Positions 44,572 through 53,233 of a stretch of 64,000 nt of DNA are shown one piece after another. Source of the DNA: Agromyces hippuratus (GTDB lineage Bacteria > Actinomycetota > Actinomycetes > Actinomycetales > Microbacteriaceae); NCBI RefSeq assembly GCF_013410355.1, contig NZ_JACCFI010000001.1, positions 1,612,001 to 1,676,000 of the forward strand. The letters run 5' to 3'. The translations under genes and the position numbers were made by a program. The notes under the pieces are model-generated. The model searched no databases and was not told the origin of the DNA. It saw only the letters and a program-made list of their open reading frames with translations. Position 1 is the stretch's first letter, and the number at the start of each line of letters is the position of its first letter.

Positions 44572-44591
44572 CGCCACATCTTCACCAGCAC

Positions 44592-44708
44592 CTAGCGCTG
44601 GCCCTTGAAGAGCTTGTAGACGACCACGCCGCTGATCCACGCGATCGCGAGGCTCGCGAGACCGAGCAGGCCGATGAAGAGGAGTTCGAGGGCGAGCAGC
44701 TCAGACAT
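44592..44708 (-). CDS. 38-aa single-pass membrane protein
   Basis: This short reading frame encodes MSELLALELLFIGLLG, then a hydrophobic helix through residue about 31, and ends in YKLFKGQR. The basic C-terminus next to a single helix is typical of small membrane proteins. Support comes from three facts: a TACACT hexamer 6 nt before ATG 44708 (leaderless pattern), tight spacing (20 bp) to the nitrobindin gene on the same strand, and low likelihood of such a clean amphipathic layout by chance. No function can be assigned. Confidence 0.65.
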   Translation of the reverse strand: MSELLALELLFIGLLGLASLAIAWISGVVVYKLFKGQR

Positions 44709-44726
44709 GCTTCGAGTGTATCCCGC

Positions 44727-45041
44727 TCACGCGGTCGCGATGGGCGCGACCACGAGCCCGGCGATCGCGACGATCGCCGCGGCGCCGGTGATGCTCCAGC
44801 TCACGCGCAGCACGAACCCCTCGGGGCGTCGCGTCGCGAGCTGCACGATGAGCGCTCCGATCACGGATGCCGCGAGCACGATGCCGAGCGCGCCGTACAC
44901 GCCGAGGCGCGACGCGTCGCCGAACCAGGCCGCCGTTCCGGAGTAGGCGAGCGTCACGATAACGATCGACCCGATGAGCGCGATCGCCCAGACGACAGCG
45001 ATCCCGAGCCATCCGCTGCTCGTGTCGGTCTGGTCCGTCAT
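44727..45041 (-). CDS. Small integral membrane protein, unknown
   Basis: This is a 104-aa protein with three hydrophobic segments (about residues 11-33, 47-68 and 79-101) joined by short loops, one with AWFGDASRLGVYG. No motif is recognised. ATG 45041 has GGGGAGAC upstream. It is divergent from glnR and 18 bp upstream of the 38-aa gene on the same strand. The function is unknown. Confidence 0.72.
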   Translation of the reverse strand: MTDQTDTSSGWLGIAVVWAIALIGSIVIVTLAYSGTAAWFGDASRLGVYGALGIVLAASVIGALIVQLATRRPEGFVLRVSWSITGAAAIVAIAGLVVAPIATA

Positions 45042-45082
45042 CGTCTCCCCATTCGTGTCGCGGAGCGCGTCTTCGCGTCCCG

Positions 45083-45088
45083 TAGTAT
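45083..45088 (+). promoter_or_regulatory. Candidate -10 of glnR
   Basis: TAGTAT lies 29 bp upstream of the GTG start of glnR. The transcript would have a short leader carrying GGAGG 6 nt before the start. Confidence 0.45.
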
Positions 45089-45117
45089 TGACCGCACCTT
45101 ACTACTGGAGGGTATGC

Positions 45118-45804
45118 GTGGCGCAGCTGCTGATCTTGTCGCCGGCAGCAAACGATGACGTTCTTCCGGCTCTGTCACTCCTGACTCACCGAACCCGGGT
45201 CATTCCCGCTTCGCCTGAGCAGCTGGTCAGAGCGCCGGAATCCGATCTCGTCTTCCTCGATGCCCGCACCAATCTGGCCGGCGCGAAGGCGCTCTCGCAG
45301 ATCCTCCGCACGACCGGCCTCTCGGTGCCGCTCGTGCTCATCGTCACCGAAGGCGGGCTCACGGCCGTCACGCCCGACTGGGGCATCGACGACGTCGTGC
45401 TCGAACACGCCGGGCCGGCAGAGCTCGACGCCCGCATCCGGCTCGCGATCGGGCGGTCGCAGTCGTCGCAGCCGAGCGAGCGCATCCAGACCTCGGGCGT
45501 CGTGATCGACGAGGCGAGCTACTCGGCGAAGGTGCACGGGCGCACGCTCGACCTCACCTACAAGGAGTTCGAGCTGCTCCGCTTCCTCGCGGCCCACCCC
45601 TCGCGCGTCTTCACCCGCGAGCAGCTGCTCAGCGAGGTGTGGGGCTACGACTACTTCGGCGGCACCCGCACCGTCGACGTGCACGTGCGACGGCTCCGGG
45701 CCAAGCTCGGCGACCTCGACAGCCTCATCGGCACGGTGCGCAATGTCGGCTATCGCTTCAACGTCCACGAAGACGACGAGGACGCCCCCGTCACCGCCCG
45801 TTGA
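45118..45804 (+). CDS. glnR: GlnR-type orphan response regulator (nitrogen metabolism)
   Basis: This 228-aa OmpR-family regulator of the actinobacterial GlnR type has an N-terminal atypical receiver domain. LLILSPAANDDVLPALSLL and PLVLIVTEGGLTAVTPDWGIDDV are hallmarks of GlnR. Only the aspartate in LVFLDART (Asp48) is kept from the usual phosphorylation pocket. The winged helix has LDLTYKEFELLRFL and VRNVGYRFNV. GlnR controls nitrogen assimilation and, in some species, phosphate and sugar uptake genes. The start is GTG 45118 after GGAGG. No kinase is adjacent. It is followed after 44 bp by ppk. Confidence 0.88.
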   Translation: MAQLLILSPAANDDVLPALSLLTHRTRVIPASPEQLVRAPESDLVFLDARTNLAGAKALSQILRTTGLSVPLVLIVTEGGLTAVTPDWGIDDVVLEHAGPAELDARIRLAIGRSQSSQPSERIQTSGVVIDEASYSAKVHGRTLDLTYKEFELLRFLAAHPSRVFTREQLLSEVWGYDYFGGTRTVDVHVRRLRAKLGDLDSLIGTVRNVGYRFNVHEDDEDAPVTAR

Positions 45805-45848
45805 CCAAACCACATCTCCCGGTCACACCCCAGTGGCATGATGTGGAG

Positions 45849-48041
45849 ATGACCGCCGACAGCATCCTCGACGACCGCACGTCGAGCGACTTCGACGACG
45901 ACTTCGAGCCGTTCGACCTCGAAGGCGCACCCGAACTCGAAACCGAACGCTATCTCGACCGCGAACTCAGCTGGCTCGCGTTCAACCAGCGGGTGCTCGA
46001 GCTCGCCGAAGACCCTCGGGTGCCCGTGCTCGAACGGGCGAACTTCCTCGCGATCTTCGCGTCGAACCTCGACGAGTTCTTCATGGTGCGGGTCGCCGGG
46101 CTGAAGCGGCGCATCGTCACGGGCCTCGCCGTGCCCACGAACGTCGGCCGCTCGCCGCTCGACGTGCTGAGCGACATCTCGGCGAAGGCGCACGAACTGC
46201 AGGAGCGGCATGCCGCCGCCTACCAGCAGCTCGTCAAGCCCACGCTCGCCGAATCCGGCATCCGCATCATCACCTGGGCCGAGCTCGGCGACGTCGAGCG
46301 CGAACACCTGCGCGACTACTTCTCGAAGCAGATCTTCCCCGTGCTGATGCCGCTCGCGGTCGACCCCGCCCACCCGTTCCCCTACATCTCCGGCCTGTCC
46401 CTGAACCTCTCGGTGCGTGTGCGCAACAGCCGCACCGGCCGACAGGAGTTCGCCCGCGTCAAGGTGCCGCAGATGCTGCCGCGGTTCGTGCGCGTCGACC
46501 CCGGGGAGTCCATCGAAGACGCCGGGTACATCACCCTCGAAGACCTCATCGCCAACCACCTCGGCGACCTCTTCCCCGGCATGGAGATCGTGGAGCACCA
46601 CGTGTTCCGCGTCACGCGCAACGAAGACGTCGAGATCGAGGAGGACGAGACCGAGAACCTGATCAAGGCGCTCGAGAAGGAGCTGCTGCGCCGCAGGTTC
46701 GGCCCGCCCATCCGCCTCGAGATCACCGACGACATGGACGAGGTGACGCTCGGGCTCCTCGTGCGCGAGCTCGACGTCACCGAGCAGGAGGTGTTCCGCC
46801 TGCCCGCGCCGCTCGACCTCGGCGGCCTGTTCGACCTCTCGCGCCTCGACCGCCCCGAGCTGCACTACCCGACGCACGTGCCGACGACCGCGCTGCAACT
46901 GCAGCCGAGCGACTCGAACCTTCGGGCCGACGTGTTCACGGCGATCTCGCGCCAAGACGTGCTGCTGCACCACCCCTACGAATCGTTCGCCACGAGCGTG
47001 CAGGCCTTCCTCGAGCAGGCTGCAGCAGACCCCGACGTGCTCGCGATCAAGCAGACCCTCTACCGCACCTCGGGCGACAGCCCCATCGTCGAGGCGCTCA
47101 TCGACGCGGCCGAGTCGGGCAAGCAGGTGCTCGCCCTCGTCGAGATCAAGGCGCGCTTCGACGAGCAGGCGAACATCTCGTGGGCGCGCAAGCTCGAGAA
47201 GGCCGGCGTGCACGTCGTCTACGGCCTCGTCGGGCTGAAGACGCACTGCAAGCTCGCCCTCGTGATCCGTCAGGAGAAGGGGGGCCTGCGCCACTACAGC
47301 CACATCGGCACGGGCAACTACAACCCGAAGACGAGCCGCATCTACGAGGACCTGGGCCTGCTCACGGCCGACGATCAGGTCGGCAAAGACCTGACCCGGC
47401 TCTTCAACGAGCTCTCGGGCTACGCGATCGAGAAGAAGTTCAAGCGACTCCTCGTGGCCCCGCTGCACCTGCGCAAGGGCCTCCTGAAGCTCATCGCGGG
47501 CGAGATCGCCAATGCCGAAGCGGGCCGGCCCGCCGGCATCCGCATCAAGATGAACTCCATCGTCGACGAGGCGATCATCGACGCGCTCTACCGGGCGTCC
47601 AACGCGGGCGTGCCGGTCGAGGTGTGGGTGCGCGGCATCTGCAGCCTCCGCCCCGGCATCCCCGGCCTCAGCGAGCACATCACGGTGCGGTCGATCCTGG
47701 GCCGCTACCTCGAGCACTCGCGCATCTTCTCGTTCTTGAACGACGGCGACCCGCAGGTCTACATCGGCTCGGCCGACATGATGCACCGCAACCTCGACCG
47801 TCGGGTCGAGGCGCTCGTGCGCCTCGCCGATCCGAGCCATCTGACCGAGATCGACGCACTCTTCGACCTCGCGATGGCCGAGACGACGAGCTCGTGGTGG
47901 CTCGACGGCACGGGCGAATGGATCCGCCACGCGACCGACGAGGCGGGGCATCCGCTCGACGACATGCAGAATAGGCTCATGCAGCAGATCGGCCAGCGCA
48001 CCCGCTCAGGGCAGCGCCCACGATCGGGTTCCAGGCGGTGA
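45849..48041 (+). CDS. ppk: Polyphosphate kinase PPK1
   Basis: This 730-aa enzyme reversibly builds polyphosphate from the gamma phosphate of ATP. The N-terminal domain has RELSWLAFNQRVLELAED and SNLDEFFMVRVAG. The catalytic C-terminal half has the autophosphorylated histidine in HYSHIGTGNYNPKTSRIYED and the second active-site histidine in DMMHRNLDRRVE. The length is normal. The start ATG 45849 is preceded by GGAG with no spacing, so leaderless initiation is possible. It overlaps mutT1 by 4 bp, and the pst operon follows, placing phosphate storage and uptake together. Confidence 0.97.
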   Translation: MTADSILDDRTSSDFDDDFEPFDLEGAPELETERYLDRELSWLAFNQRVLELAEDPRVPVLERANFLAIFASNLDEFFMVRVAGLKRRIVTGLAVPTNVGRSPLDVLSDISAKAHELQERHAAAYQQLVKPTLAESGIRIITWAELGDVEREHLRDYFSKQIFPVLMPLAVDPAHPFPYISGLSLNLSVRVRNSRTGRQEFARVKVPQMLPRFVRVDPGESIEDAGYITLEDLIANHLGDLFPGMEIVEHHVFRVTRNEDVEIEEDETENLIKALEKELLRRRFGPPIRLEITDDMDEVTLGLLVRELDVTEQEVFRLPAPLDLGGLFDLSRLDRPELHYPTHVPTTALQLQPSDSNLRADVFTAISRQDVLLHHPYESFATSVQAFLEQAAADPDVLAIKQTLYRTSGDSPIVEALIDAAESGKQVLALVEIKARFDEQANISWARKLEKAGVHVVYGLVGLKTHCKLALVIRQEKGGLRHYSHIGTGNYNPKTSRIYEDLGLLTADDQVGKDLTRLFNELSGYAIEKKFKRLLVAPLHLRKGLLKLIAGEIANAEAGRPAGIRIKMNSIVDEAIIDALYRASNAGVPVEVWVRGICSLRPGIPGLSEHITVRSILGRYLEHSRIFSFLNDGDPQVYIGSADMMHRNLDRRVEALVRLADPSHLTEIDALFDLAMAETTSSWWLDGTGEWIRHATDEAGHPLDDMQNRLMQQIGQRTRSGQRPRSGSRR

Positions 48042-48973
48042 CGACGGCGATCTACGCCGCCGGGGCCGTCTGCTGGCGCCTCATCGACGGCAAGGTGCAC
48101 GTGCTGGTGATCCACCGCACCGTCTACGGCGACGTCACGATCCCCAAGGGCAAGGTCGACCCGGGCGAGTCCCTGCCGCAGACCGCCGTGCGCGAGATCG
48201 AGGAGGAGACCGGGCTGTCGGTCGCGCTCGGCGTGCCGCTCGGAGTCTCCCGCTATCCGCTGCCGAGCGGCCGCGAGAAGATCGTGCACTACTGGGCCGC
48301 CGAGGTGAGCGATCGGGCCGTGCAGCGCTCGACCTTCAAACCCAACGCCGAGGTGGCCGCGCTCGAGTGGGTCACCATCAAGCGTGCGCGCACCTATCTG
48401 AGCTACGAGCCCGACGTCGAGATCCTCGACGCCTTCGCGACGCTCGTCGACCAAGGGGTCACCTCGACCTTCGCGCTCTCCGTCGTGCGTCACGGCAAGG
48501 CCGTCGGCCGCTCGTCGTGGGCCGGTGACGACGCGACGCGGCCGCTCACCGAGCGGGGCGTCGAGCAGGCCGCGGGCCTCGTCGCGACGCTCGGCGCGTG
48601 GGCACCGAAGCGCATCGTGTCGAGTCCGGCAGTGCGCTGCGTGACGACGGTCACCCCGCTCGCCGCGGCTGCGGGCCTCGAGATCAAGCGCGACGCCGGC
48701 ATCAGCCAAGACGCCTGGGAGGCCGGCGAAGACGAGGTCCGTCGAGTCGTCGGCAAGCGGGTGCGCGCCGGCAGGAGCGCGATCATCTGCAGCCACGGCC
48801 CGGTGCTGCCCGAGATCATGCGCGAGGTCGCCCTCGCCACCGGCACGCCGCTCGGCTCCTACGTGACGGATGCCGCGGGGCTCGAGACGGGCGCGTTCAG
48901 CGTCGTGCACCTCTCCGCCACGAGCCCCGGCTCGGGCATCATCGCGATCGAGACGCACGCGCCACGCGCCTGA
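48038..48973 (+). CDS. mutT1: MutT1-like Nudix hydrolase fused to a histidine phosphatase
   Basis: This is a 311-aa two-domain protein. The N-terminal Nudix domain has the Nudix box GKVDPGESLPQTAVREIEEE. The C-terminal half is a SixA-like histidine phosphatase with the catalytic VVRHGKAVGR and the second histidine in IICSHGPVLPE. The same architecture occurs in mycobacterial MutT1, which hydrolyses 8-oxo-(d)GTP and diadenosine polyphosphates. The start is GTG 48038, overlapping the ppk stop by 4 bp, so it is co-translated with ppk; the reason for this coupling is not known. Confidence 0.92.
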   Translation: MTTAIYAAGAVCWRLIDGKVHVLVIHRTVYGDVTIPKGKVDPGESLPQTAVREIEEETGLSVALGVPLGVSRYPLPSGREKIVHYWAAEVSDRAVQRSTFKPNAEVAALEWVTIKRARTYLSYEPDVEILDAFATLVDQGVTSTFALSVVRHGKAVGRSSWAGDDATRPLTERGVEQAAGLVATLGAWAPKRIVSSPAVRCVTTVTPLAAAAGLEIKRDAGISQDAWEAGEDEVRRVVGKRVRAGRSAIICSHGPVLPEIMREVALATGTPLGSYVTDAAGLETGAFSVVHLSATSPGSGIIAIETHAPRA

Positions 48974-49091
48974 ATCGCCTCCGAGCACCTCCGCAGCATT
49001 CCCAGCAGACCCCCAGTCGAGGGCGCAGAGCCCCGCTGCGGCCCACGGACCGGCATCCCCGGCGGCCCGCGAGGCCAGTGCGACAGCGGTC

Positions 49092-49109
49092 GTTCACCTG
49101 CTGTTTACC
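49092..49109 (+). promoter_or_regulatory. PHO box upstream of pstS
   Basis: GTTCACC-N4-GTTTACC is a direct repeat with 11-bp periodicity, matching PhoP/RegX3-type PHO boxes. A TAGCGT -10 candidate (49141-49146) lies 31 bp downstream, so the box occupies the activator position. The leader of about 50 nt carries GGAAGGG before the pstS start. Confidence 0.8.
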
Positions 49110-49203
49110 GTCGTAACGGATGCTCGTAAGGCGCGCTCATTAGCGTCGCAGGCGGGTCGGCACCGGCCCACAACCTGCAACCGAACCCCGGAAGGGAATT
49201 CAC

Positions 49204-50295
49204 GTGAACCTCAAGCGTCTCGGCGTGCCCGCCGTCATCGCCGTCACCGCGGCGATCGCGCTCAGCTCCTGTGCCACGAACGAAGGCGGCGCAGCTCCGT
49301 CGGAGTCGGCATCGACGCTCTCGGGCAACCTCGTCGGCGCGGGCGCATCCTCACAGGATGCGGCCCAGCAGTCGTGGATCGCCGGTTTCCAGACCGCGAA
49401 CCCCGACGTCACCGTCGACTACGACCCCTCCGGATCGGGTGCAGGTCGCGAGACCTTCCTCGAGGGCGCCAGCGACTTCGCCGGCTCCGACCGCGCCTTC
49501 AAGGACGAGGAGCTCGCCGCGGGCGGCTTCAAGAAGTGCGCCCCCGACTCGACCATCGTCGAGCTGCCCCTCTACATCTCGCCGATCGCGGTCATCTTCA
49601 ACGTCGAGGGCGTCGACTCGCTCGACCTCGACGCGGCGACCGTCGCTGGCATCTTCGCCGGCACGATCACCAACTGGAACGACCCGGCGATCGCCGCGAC
49701 GAACCCCGACGCGACGCTCCCCGACCTCGCCATCACGCCCGTGCACCGCTCGGACGACTCGGGCACCACCGAGAACTTCACCGAGTACCTCGGCGCAGCA
49801 GCAGCCGACGTGTGGACCTGGGAAGCCGACGGCGTCTGGCCGTTCGAGGGCGGCGAAGCCGCTCAGGGCACCTCGGGCCTCGTCGACGCCGTGACCAACG
49901 GCAACGGCACCATCGGCTACGCCGACGCCTCGCGCGCCGGTGACCTCGGTACCGTCGCGATCAAGGTCGGCGACGAGTTCGTGCCGTACTCCCCCGAGGC
50001 TGCTGCCGCGATCGTCGACCACTCGCCGTTCGCCGAAGGCCGCGCCGAGGGCGACCTCGCCATCGACATCGACCGCACCTCGGAAGAGGCCGGCGTCTAC
50101 CCGATCGTGCTCGTGAGCTACCTCATCGCGTGCGGCCAGTACGAGGACCCGGCGAACGTCGACCTCGTCAAGGGCTACCTCTCGTACATCGCGAGCCCCG
50201 AGGGCCAGGACACCGCAGCGGCCGACGCCGGTTCGGCTCCGATCTCGGACTCGCTCCGCGAGCAGATCACGGCTGCGATCGACTCGATCCAGTAG
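49204..50295 (+). CDS. pstS: Phosphate-binding lipoprotein PstS
   Basis: This is a 363-aa high-affinity phosphate receptor tethered by a lipobox (LSSC, Cys23). The phosphate-binding regions are recognisable: GAGASSQDAAQQSWIAGFQ, DYDPSGSGAGRETFLEG, FAGSDRAF and VHRSDDSGTTENF. It delivers phosphate to PstCA. It starts with GTG 49204 behind a PHO box, so it should be induced by phosphate limitation through RegX3. A strong hairpin follows its stop inside the operon and probably keeps pstS mRNA more abundant than pstCAB mRNA. Confidence 0.96.
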   Translation: MNLKRLGVPAVIAVTAAIALSSCATNEGGAAPSESASTLSGNLVGAGASSQDAAQQSWIAGFQTANPDVTVDYDPSGSGAGRETFLEGASDFAGSDRAFKDEELAAGGFKKCAPDSTIVELPLYISPIAVIFNVEGVDSLDLDAATVAGIFAGTITNWNDPAIAATNPDATLPDLAITPVHRSDDSGTTENFTEYLGAAAADVWTWEADGVWPFEGGEAAQGTSGLVDAVTNGNGTIGYADASRAGDLGTVAIKVGDEFVPYSPEAAAAIVDHSPFAEGRAEGDLAIDIDRTSEEAGVYPIVLVSYLIACGQYEDPANVDLVKGYLSYIASPEGQDTAAADAGSAPISDSLREQITAAIDSIQ

Positions 50296-50300
50296 TAGGT

Positions 50301-50341
50301 TCGTGCCCGACCCCGATCGTTCGCGACGGGGTCGGGCACGA
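50301..50341 (+). terminator. Intercistronic hairpin between pstS and pstC
   Basis: TCGTGCCCGACCCCG (50301-50315) pairs perfectly over 15 bp with 50327-50341 around an 11-nt loop, 5 bp after the pstS stop. Inside an operon it is best read as a partial terminator or 3' mRNA stabiliser. Confidence 0.7.
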
Positions 50342-50386
50342 TCGCGTCTCAAGAACCCGACTCAAGAACTCCGAGGATCGCACCAG

Positions 50387-51325
50387 ATGACGTCCGCACC
50401 GGCCCCGATCAAGGCGAAGCTCCGCATCGGCGACCTCGTCTTCTCCCGCTCGGCGGTGTTCGCGGGGTCCATGATCCTCGTCACGCTCGCAGCAGTGGCC
50501 ATCTTCCTCATCGTGCAGAGCATCCCCGCGGTGGTGGCCACGACCGAAGACGCCTCCATCCTCAAGACGAACTTCTGGGACTACGTCGGTCCGCTCGTCT
50601 TCGGCACGGTCTGGGCGGCCGCCCTCGCGCTCCTCGTCGCCCTGCCGATCTCCATCGGCATCGCGCTCTTCATCTCGCACTACGCACCGCGTCGGCTCGC
50701 CTCGGTGCTCGGCTACGTCGTCGACCTCCTCGCCGCGGTGCCGTCGGTCGTCTTCGGCCTGTGGGGCATCGGCGTCTTCGCTCCGGCGCTCGTCGATGCC
50801 TACGCCTGGCTGAACGAGTACCTCGGCTGGATCCCCCTCTTCAGCGGCACCCCCTCGGCCACGGGTCGCACGATCCTGACGGCGGCCCTGGTGCTCGCCG
50901 TCATGGTGCTGCCGATCATGACCGCGATCTGCCGCGAGGTGTTCCTGCAGACTCCGGTGCTGCACGAGGAGGCGGCTCTCGCGCTCGGGGCCACGCGGTG
51001 GGAGATGATCCGCACCGCGGTGCTGCCCTTCGGCCGCTCCGGCATCATCTCCGCCTCGGTGCTCGGCCTCGGCCGTGCGCTCGGCGAGACGATGGCCGTC
51101 GCGATGGTGCTCTCCGCCTCGCCGGTGATCACGTTCCAGCTGCTGACCTCGGTCAACCCGAACACGATCGCGGCCAACATCGCCCTCAGCTTCCCCGAGG
51201 CGTACGGACTGAACGTCAACGTCCTGATCGCCACCGGCCTCATCCTCTTCGTCGTGACCTTCGCGGTCAACGCCTTCGCGCGCTGGATCGTCAGCCGCCG
51301 CAAGGAATTCTCGGGAGCCAACTGA
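50387..51325 (+). CDS. pstC: Phosphate ABC transporter permease PstC
   Basis: This is a 312-aa membrane subunit with six predicted helices. The PstC region DLLAAVPSVVFGLWGIGVFAP and the ATPase-docking loop EEAALALGATRWEMIRTAV are clear, as is GLGRALGETMAVAMV. ATG 50387 follows GAGG at 10 nt. The frame is open upstream through the intercistronic hairpin, but that part is not conserved. It overlaps pstA by one nucleotide (TGATG). Confidence 0.95.
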   Translation: MTSAPAPIKAKLRIGDLVFSRSAVFAGSMILVTLAAVAIFLIVQSIPAVVATTEDASILKTNFWDYVGPLVFGTVWAAALALLVALPISIGIALFISHYAPRRLASVLGYVVDLLAAVPSVVFGLWGIGVFAPALVDAYAWLNEYLGWIPLFSGTPSATGRTILTAALVLAVMVLPIMTAICREVFLQTPVLHEEAALALGATRWEMIRTAVLPFGRSGIISASVLGLGRALGETMAVAMVLSASPVITFQLLTSVNPNTIAANIALSFPEAYGLNVNVLIATGLILFVVTFAVNAFARWIVSRRKEFSGAN

Positions 51326-52419
51326 TGACCATCCAGACCACTCAGGCTCCCGAGACCGGCGTCGCCATCGCCAACTCGCTGACCGCCGGACGGCTCCCGA
51401 AGTCGGCGCCGTGGACGATCCTCGTCGCCGCCGTCGCCGTCTCCGCCGCGGTGTTCGCCGTCGTCTCGTTCGGTTCCGGCTCCGGCTACAACTGGGGCGG
51501 GGCGCTGTTCATCGGCGCGCTCCTCTACATCCCGGCCATCTGGCTGTTCTCGACGCTCGTCGAGGGGCGCCGCCGGGCGATGGACCGCCTCGTGACGGCG
51601 CTCGTGACGGGCGCCTTCCTGCTCGCGATGATCCCGCTCGTCTCGCTCGGCATCACGGTCGTCAGCCTCGGTGCCGCCCGTTTCGACGCCGACTTCTTCT
51701 CGATGTCGATGCGCAACGTCACGGGCGAGGGCGGCGGCATCGTGCACGCGATCGTCGGCACCCTGCTCATGACGGGCGCCGCGGCGGTCATCTCGATCCC
51801 GATCGGCCTGATGACCTCGATCTACCTCGTGGAGTACGGGCGCGGCAGGCTCGCCCGCGGCGTCACCTTCCTCGTCGACGTCATGACCGGCATCCCGTCG
51901 ATCGTCGCCGGCCTCTTCGCCTACTCGCTCTTCGCGATCTTCCTGGGCCCCGGCACCCGCACGGGCATCGCCGGCGCCGTGGCGCTCTCGCTCCTCATGA
52001 TCCCCGTGGTCGTGCGATCGAGCGAGGAGATGCTCCGCCTCGTGCCGAACGAGCTCCGTGAAGCCGCCTTCGCGCTCGGCGTGCCGAAGTGGCTGACGAT
52101 CGTCAAGGTCGTGCTGCCCACCTCGATCGCCGGCATCACGACGGGCATCATGCTCGCGATCGCCCGCGTCATCGGCGAGACGGCACCGCTCCTCATCGCC
52201 GCCGGGTTCACCGCGAGCGTGAACTACAACCTCTTCGACGGGCGCATGCAGTCGCTTCCCGTGTTCGTGTACACGCAGTATGCGAACCAGGGCAACCCGC
52301 CGCAGGCGTACCTCGACCGTGCCTGGGCCGCCGCCCTCACCCTCATCCTCATCGTCATGGCGCTGAACCTCATCGCGAGGCTCGTCGCCCGATTCTTCGC
52401 GCCGAAGTTCGGCCGCTGA
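51325..52419 (+). CDS. pstA: Phosphate ABC transporter permease PstA
   Basis: This is a 364-aa membrane subunit that pairs with PstC. It has a longer N-terminal part with two or three extra hydrophobic segments before the core. The core contains DVMTGIPSIVAGLFAYSLF, the docking loop REAAFALGVPKWLTIVKVV and IARVIGETAPLLIAAGF. The start ATG 51325 shares one nucleotide with the pstC stop, so the subunits are coupled. pstB follows after 22 bp. Confidence 0.95.
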   Translation: MTIQTTQAPETGVAIANSLTAGRLPKSAPWTILVAAVAVSAAVFAVVSFGSGSGYNWGGALFIGALLYIPAIWLFSTLVEGRRRAMDRLVTALVTGAFLLAMIPLVSLGITVVSLGAARFDADFFSMSMRNVTGEGGGIVHAIVGTLLMTGAAAVISIPIGLMTSIYLVEYGRGRLARGVTFLVDVMTGIPSIVAGLFAYSLFAIFLGPGTRTGIAGAVALSLLMIPVVVRSSEEMLRLVPNELREAAFALGVPKWLTIVKVVLPTSIAGITTGIMLAIARVIGETAPLLIAAGFTASVNYNLFDGRMQSLPVFVYTQYANQGNPPQAYLDRAWAAALTLILIVMALNLIARLVARFFAPKFGR

Positions 52420-52441
52420 CCCCTGCAAGCAAAGGAAACCC

Positions 52442-53221
52442 GTGTCCAAGCGCATCGAGGTCCGTGACCTCAACGTCTACTACTCGAAGTTCCTCGCCGT
52501 CGAGGGCGTCAACCTCGCGATCGAGCCCCGCAGCGTCACGGCCTTCATCGGCCCCTCGGGCTGCGGCAAGTCGACCTTCCTCCGCACGCTGAACCGCATG
52601 CACGAGGTCATCCCCGGCGCCCGCGTCGAGGGCGAGGTGCTCATCGACGGCAACAACCTCTACGACCCCGACGTCGATCCGGTGCTCGTGCGCCGCCAGG
52701 TGGGCATGGTCTTCCAGCGACCGAACCCGTTCCCGACGATGTCGATCAAGGAGAACGTGCTCGCGGGCGTGAAGCTCAACAACAAGCGCATCTCGAAGTC
52801 CGACGCCGAAGAGCTGGTCGAGAAGTCGCTGCGCGGCGCAAACCTGTGGAACGAGGTCAAGGACCGCCTCGACCGCCCCGGATCCGGTCTCTCGGGCGGC
52901 CAGCAGCAGCGTCTCTGCATCGCCCGTGCGATCGCGGTCTCCCCCGAGGTCATCCTCATGGACGAGCCGTGCTCTGCACTCGACCCCATCTCGACCCTCG
53001 CGATCGAGGACCTCATCGAAGACCTGAAGCAGCAGTACACGATCGTGATCGTGACGCACAACATGCAGCAGGCCTCGCGCGTCAGCGACAAGACCGCGTT
53101 CTTCAACATCGCGGGCACGGGCAAGCCCGGCAACCTCATCGAGTACGACGACACCACGACGATCTTCTCGAACCCGTCGGTGCAGGCGACCGAGGACTAC
53201 GTCTCCGGTCGCTTCGGCTGA
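52442..53221 (+). CDS. pstB: Phosphate ABC transporter ATPase PstB
   Basis: This 259-aa ATPase energises PstCA. It has Walker A GPSGCGKST, the Q-loop VFQRPNPFPTMSIKENV, signature LSGGQQQRLCIARAIA, Walker B VILMDEPCSALDP and the switch histidine in VTHNMQQA. The length and motifs are standard. It starts with GTG 52442 after AAAGGA. It ends the pstSCAB operon and faces a convergent aminotransferase-fold gene 12 bp away. Confidence 0.97.
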   Translation: MSKRIEVRDLNVYYSKFLAVEGVNLAIEPRSVTAFIGPSGCGKSTFLRTLNRMHEVIPGARVEGEVLIDGNNLYDPDVDPVLVRRQVGMVFQRPNPFPTMSIKENVLAGVKLNNKRISKSDAEELVEKSLRGANLWNEVKDRLDRPGSGLSGGQQQRLCIARAIAVSPEVILMDEPCSALDPISTLAIEDLIEDLKQQYTIVIVTHNMQQASRVSDKTAFFNIAGTGKPGNLIEYDDTTTIFSNPSVQATEDYVSGRFG

Positions 53222-53233
53222 GCCGAGCTCCGG

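Noticed and set aside
45750..47951. 733-codon open frame antisense to ppk
   Set aside because: PPK catalytic motifs fix the coding strand. The reverse frame mirrors codon periodicity only.
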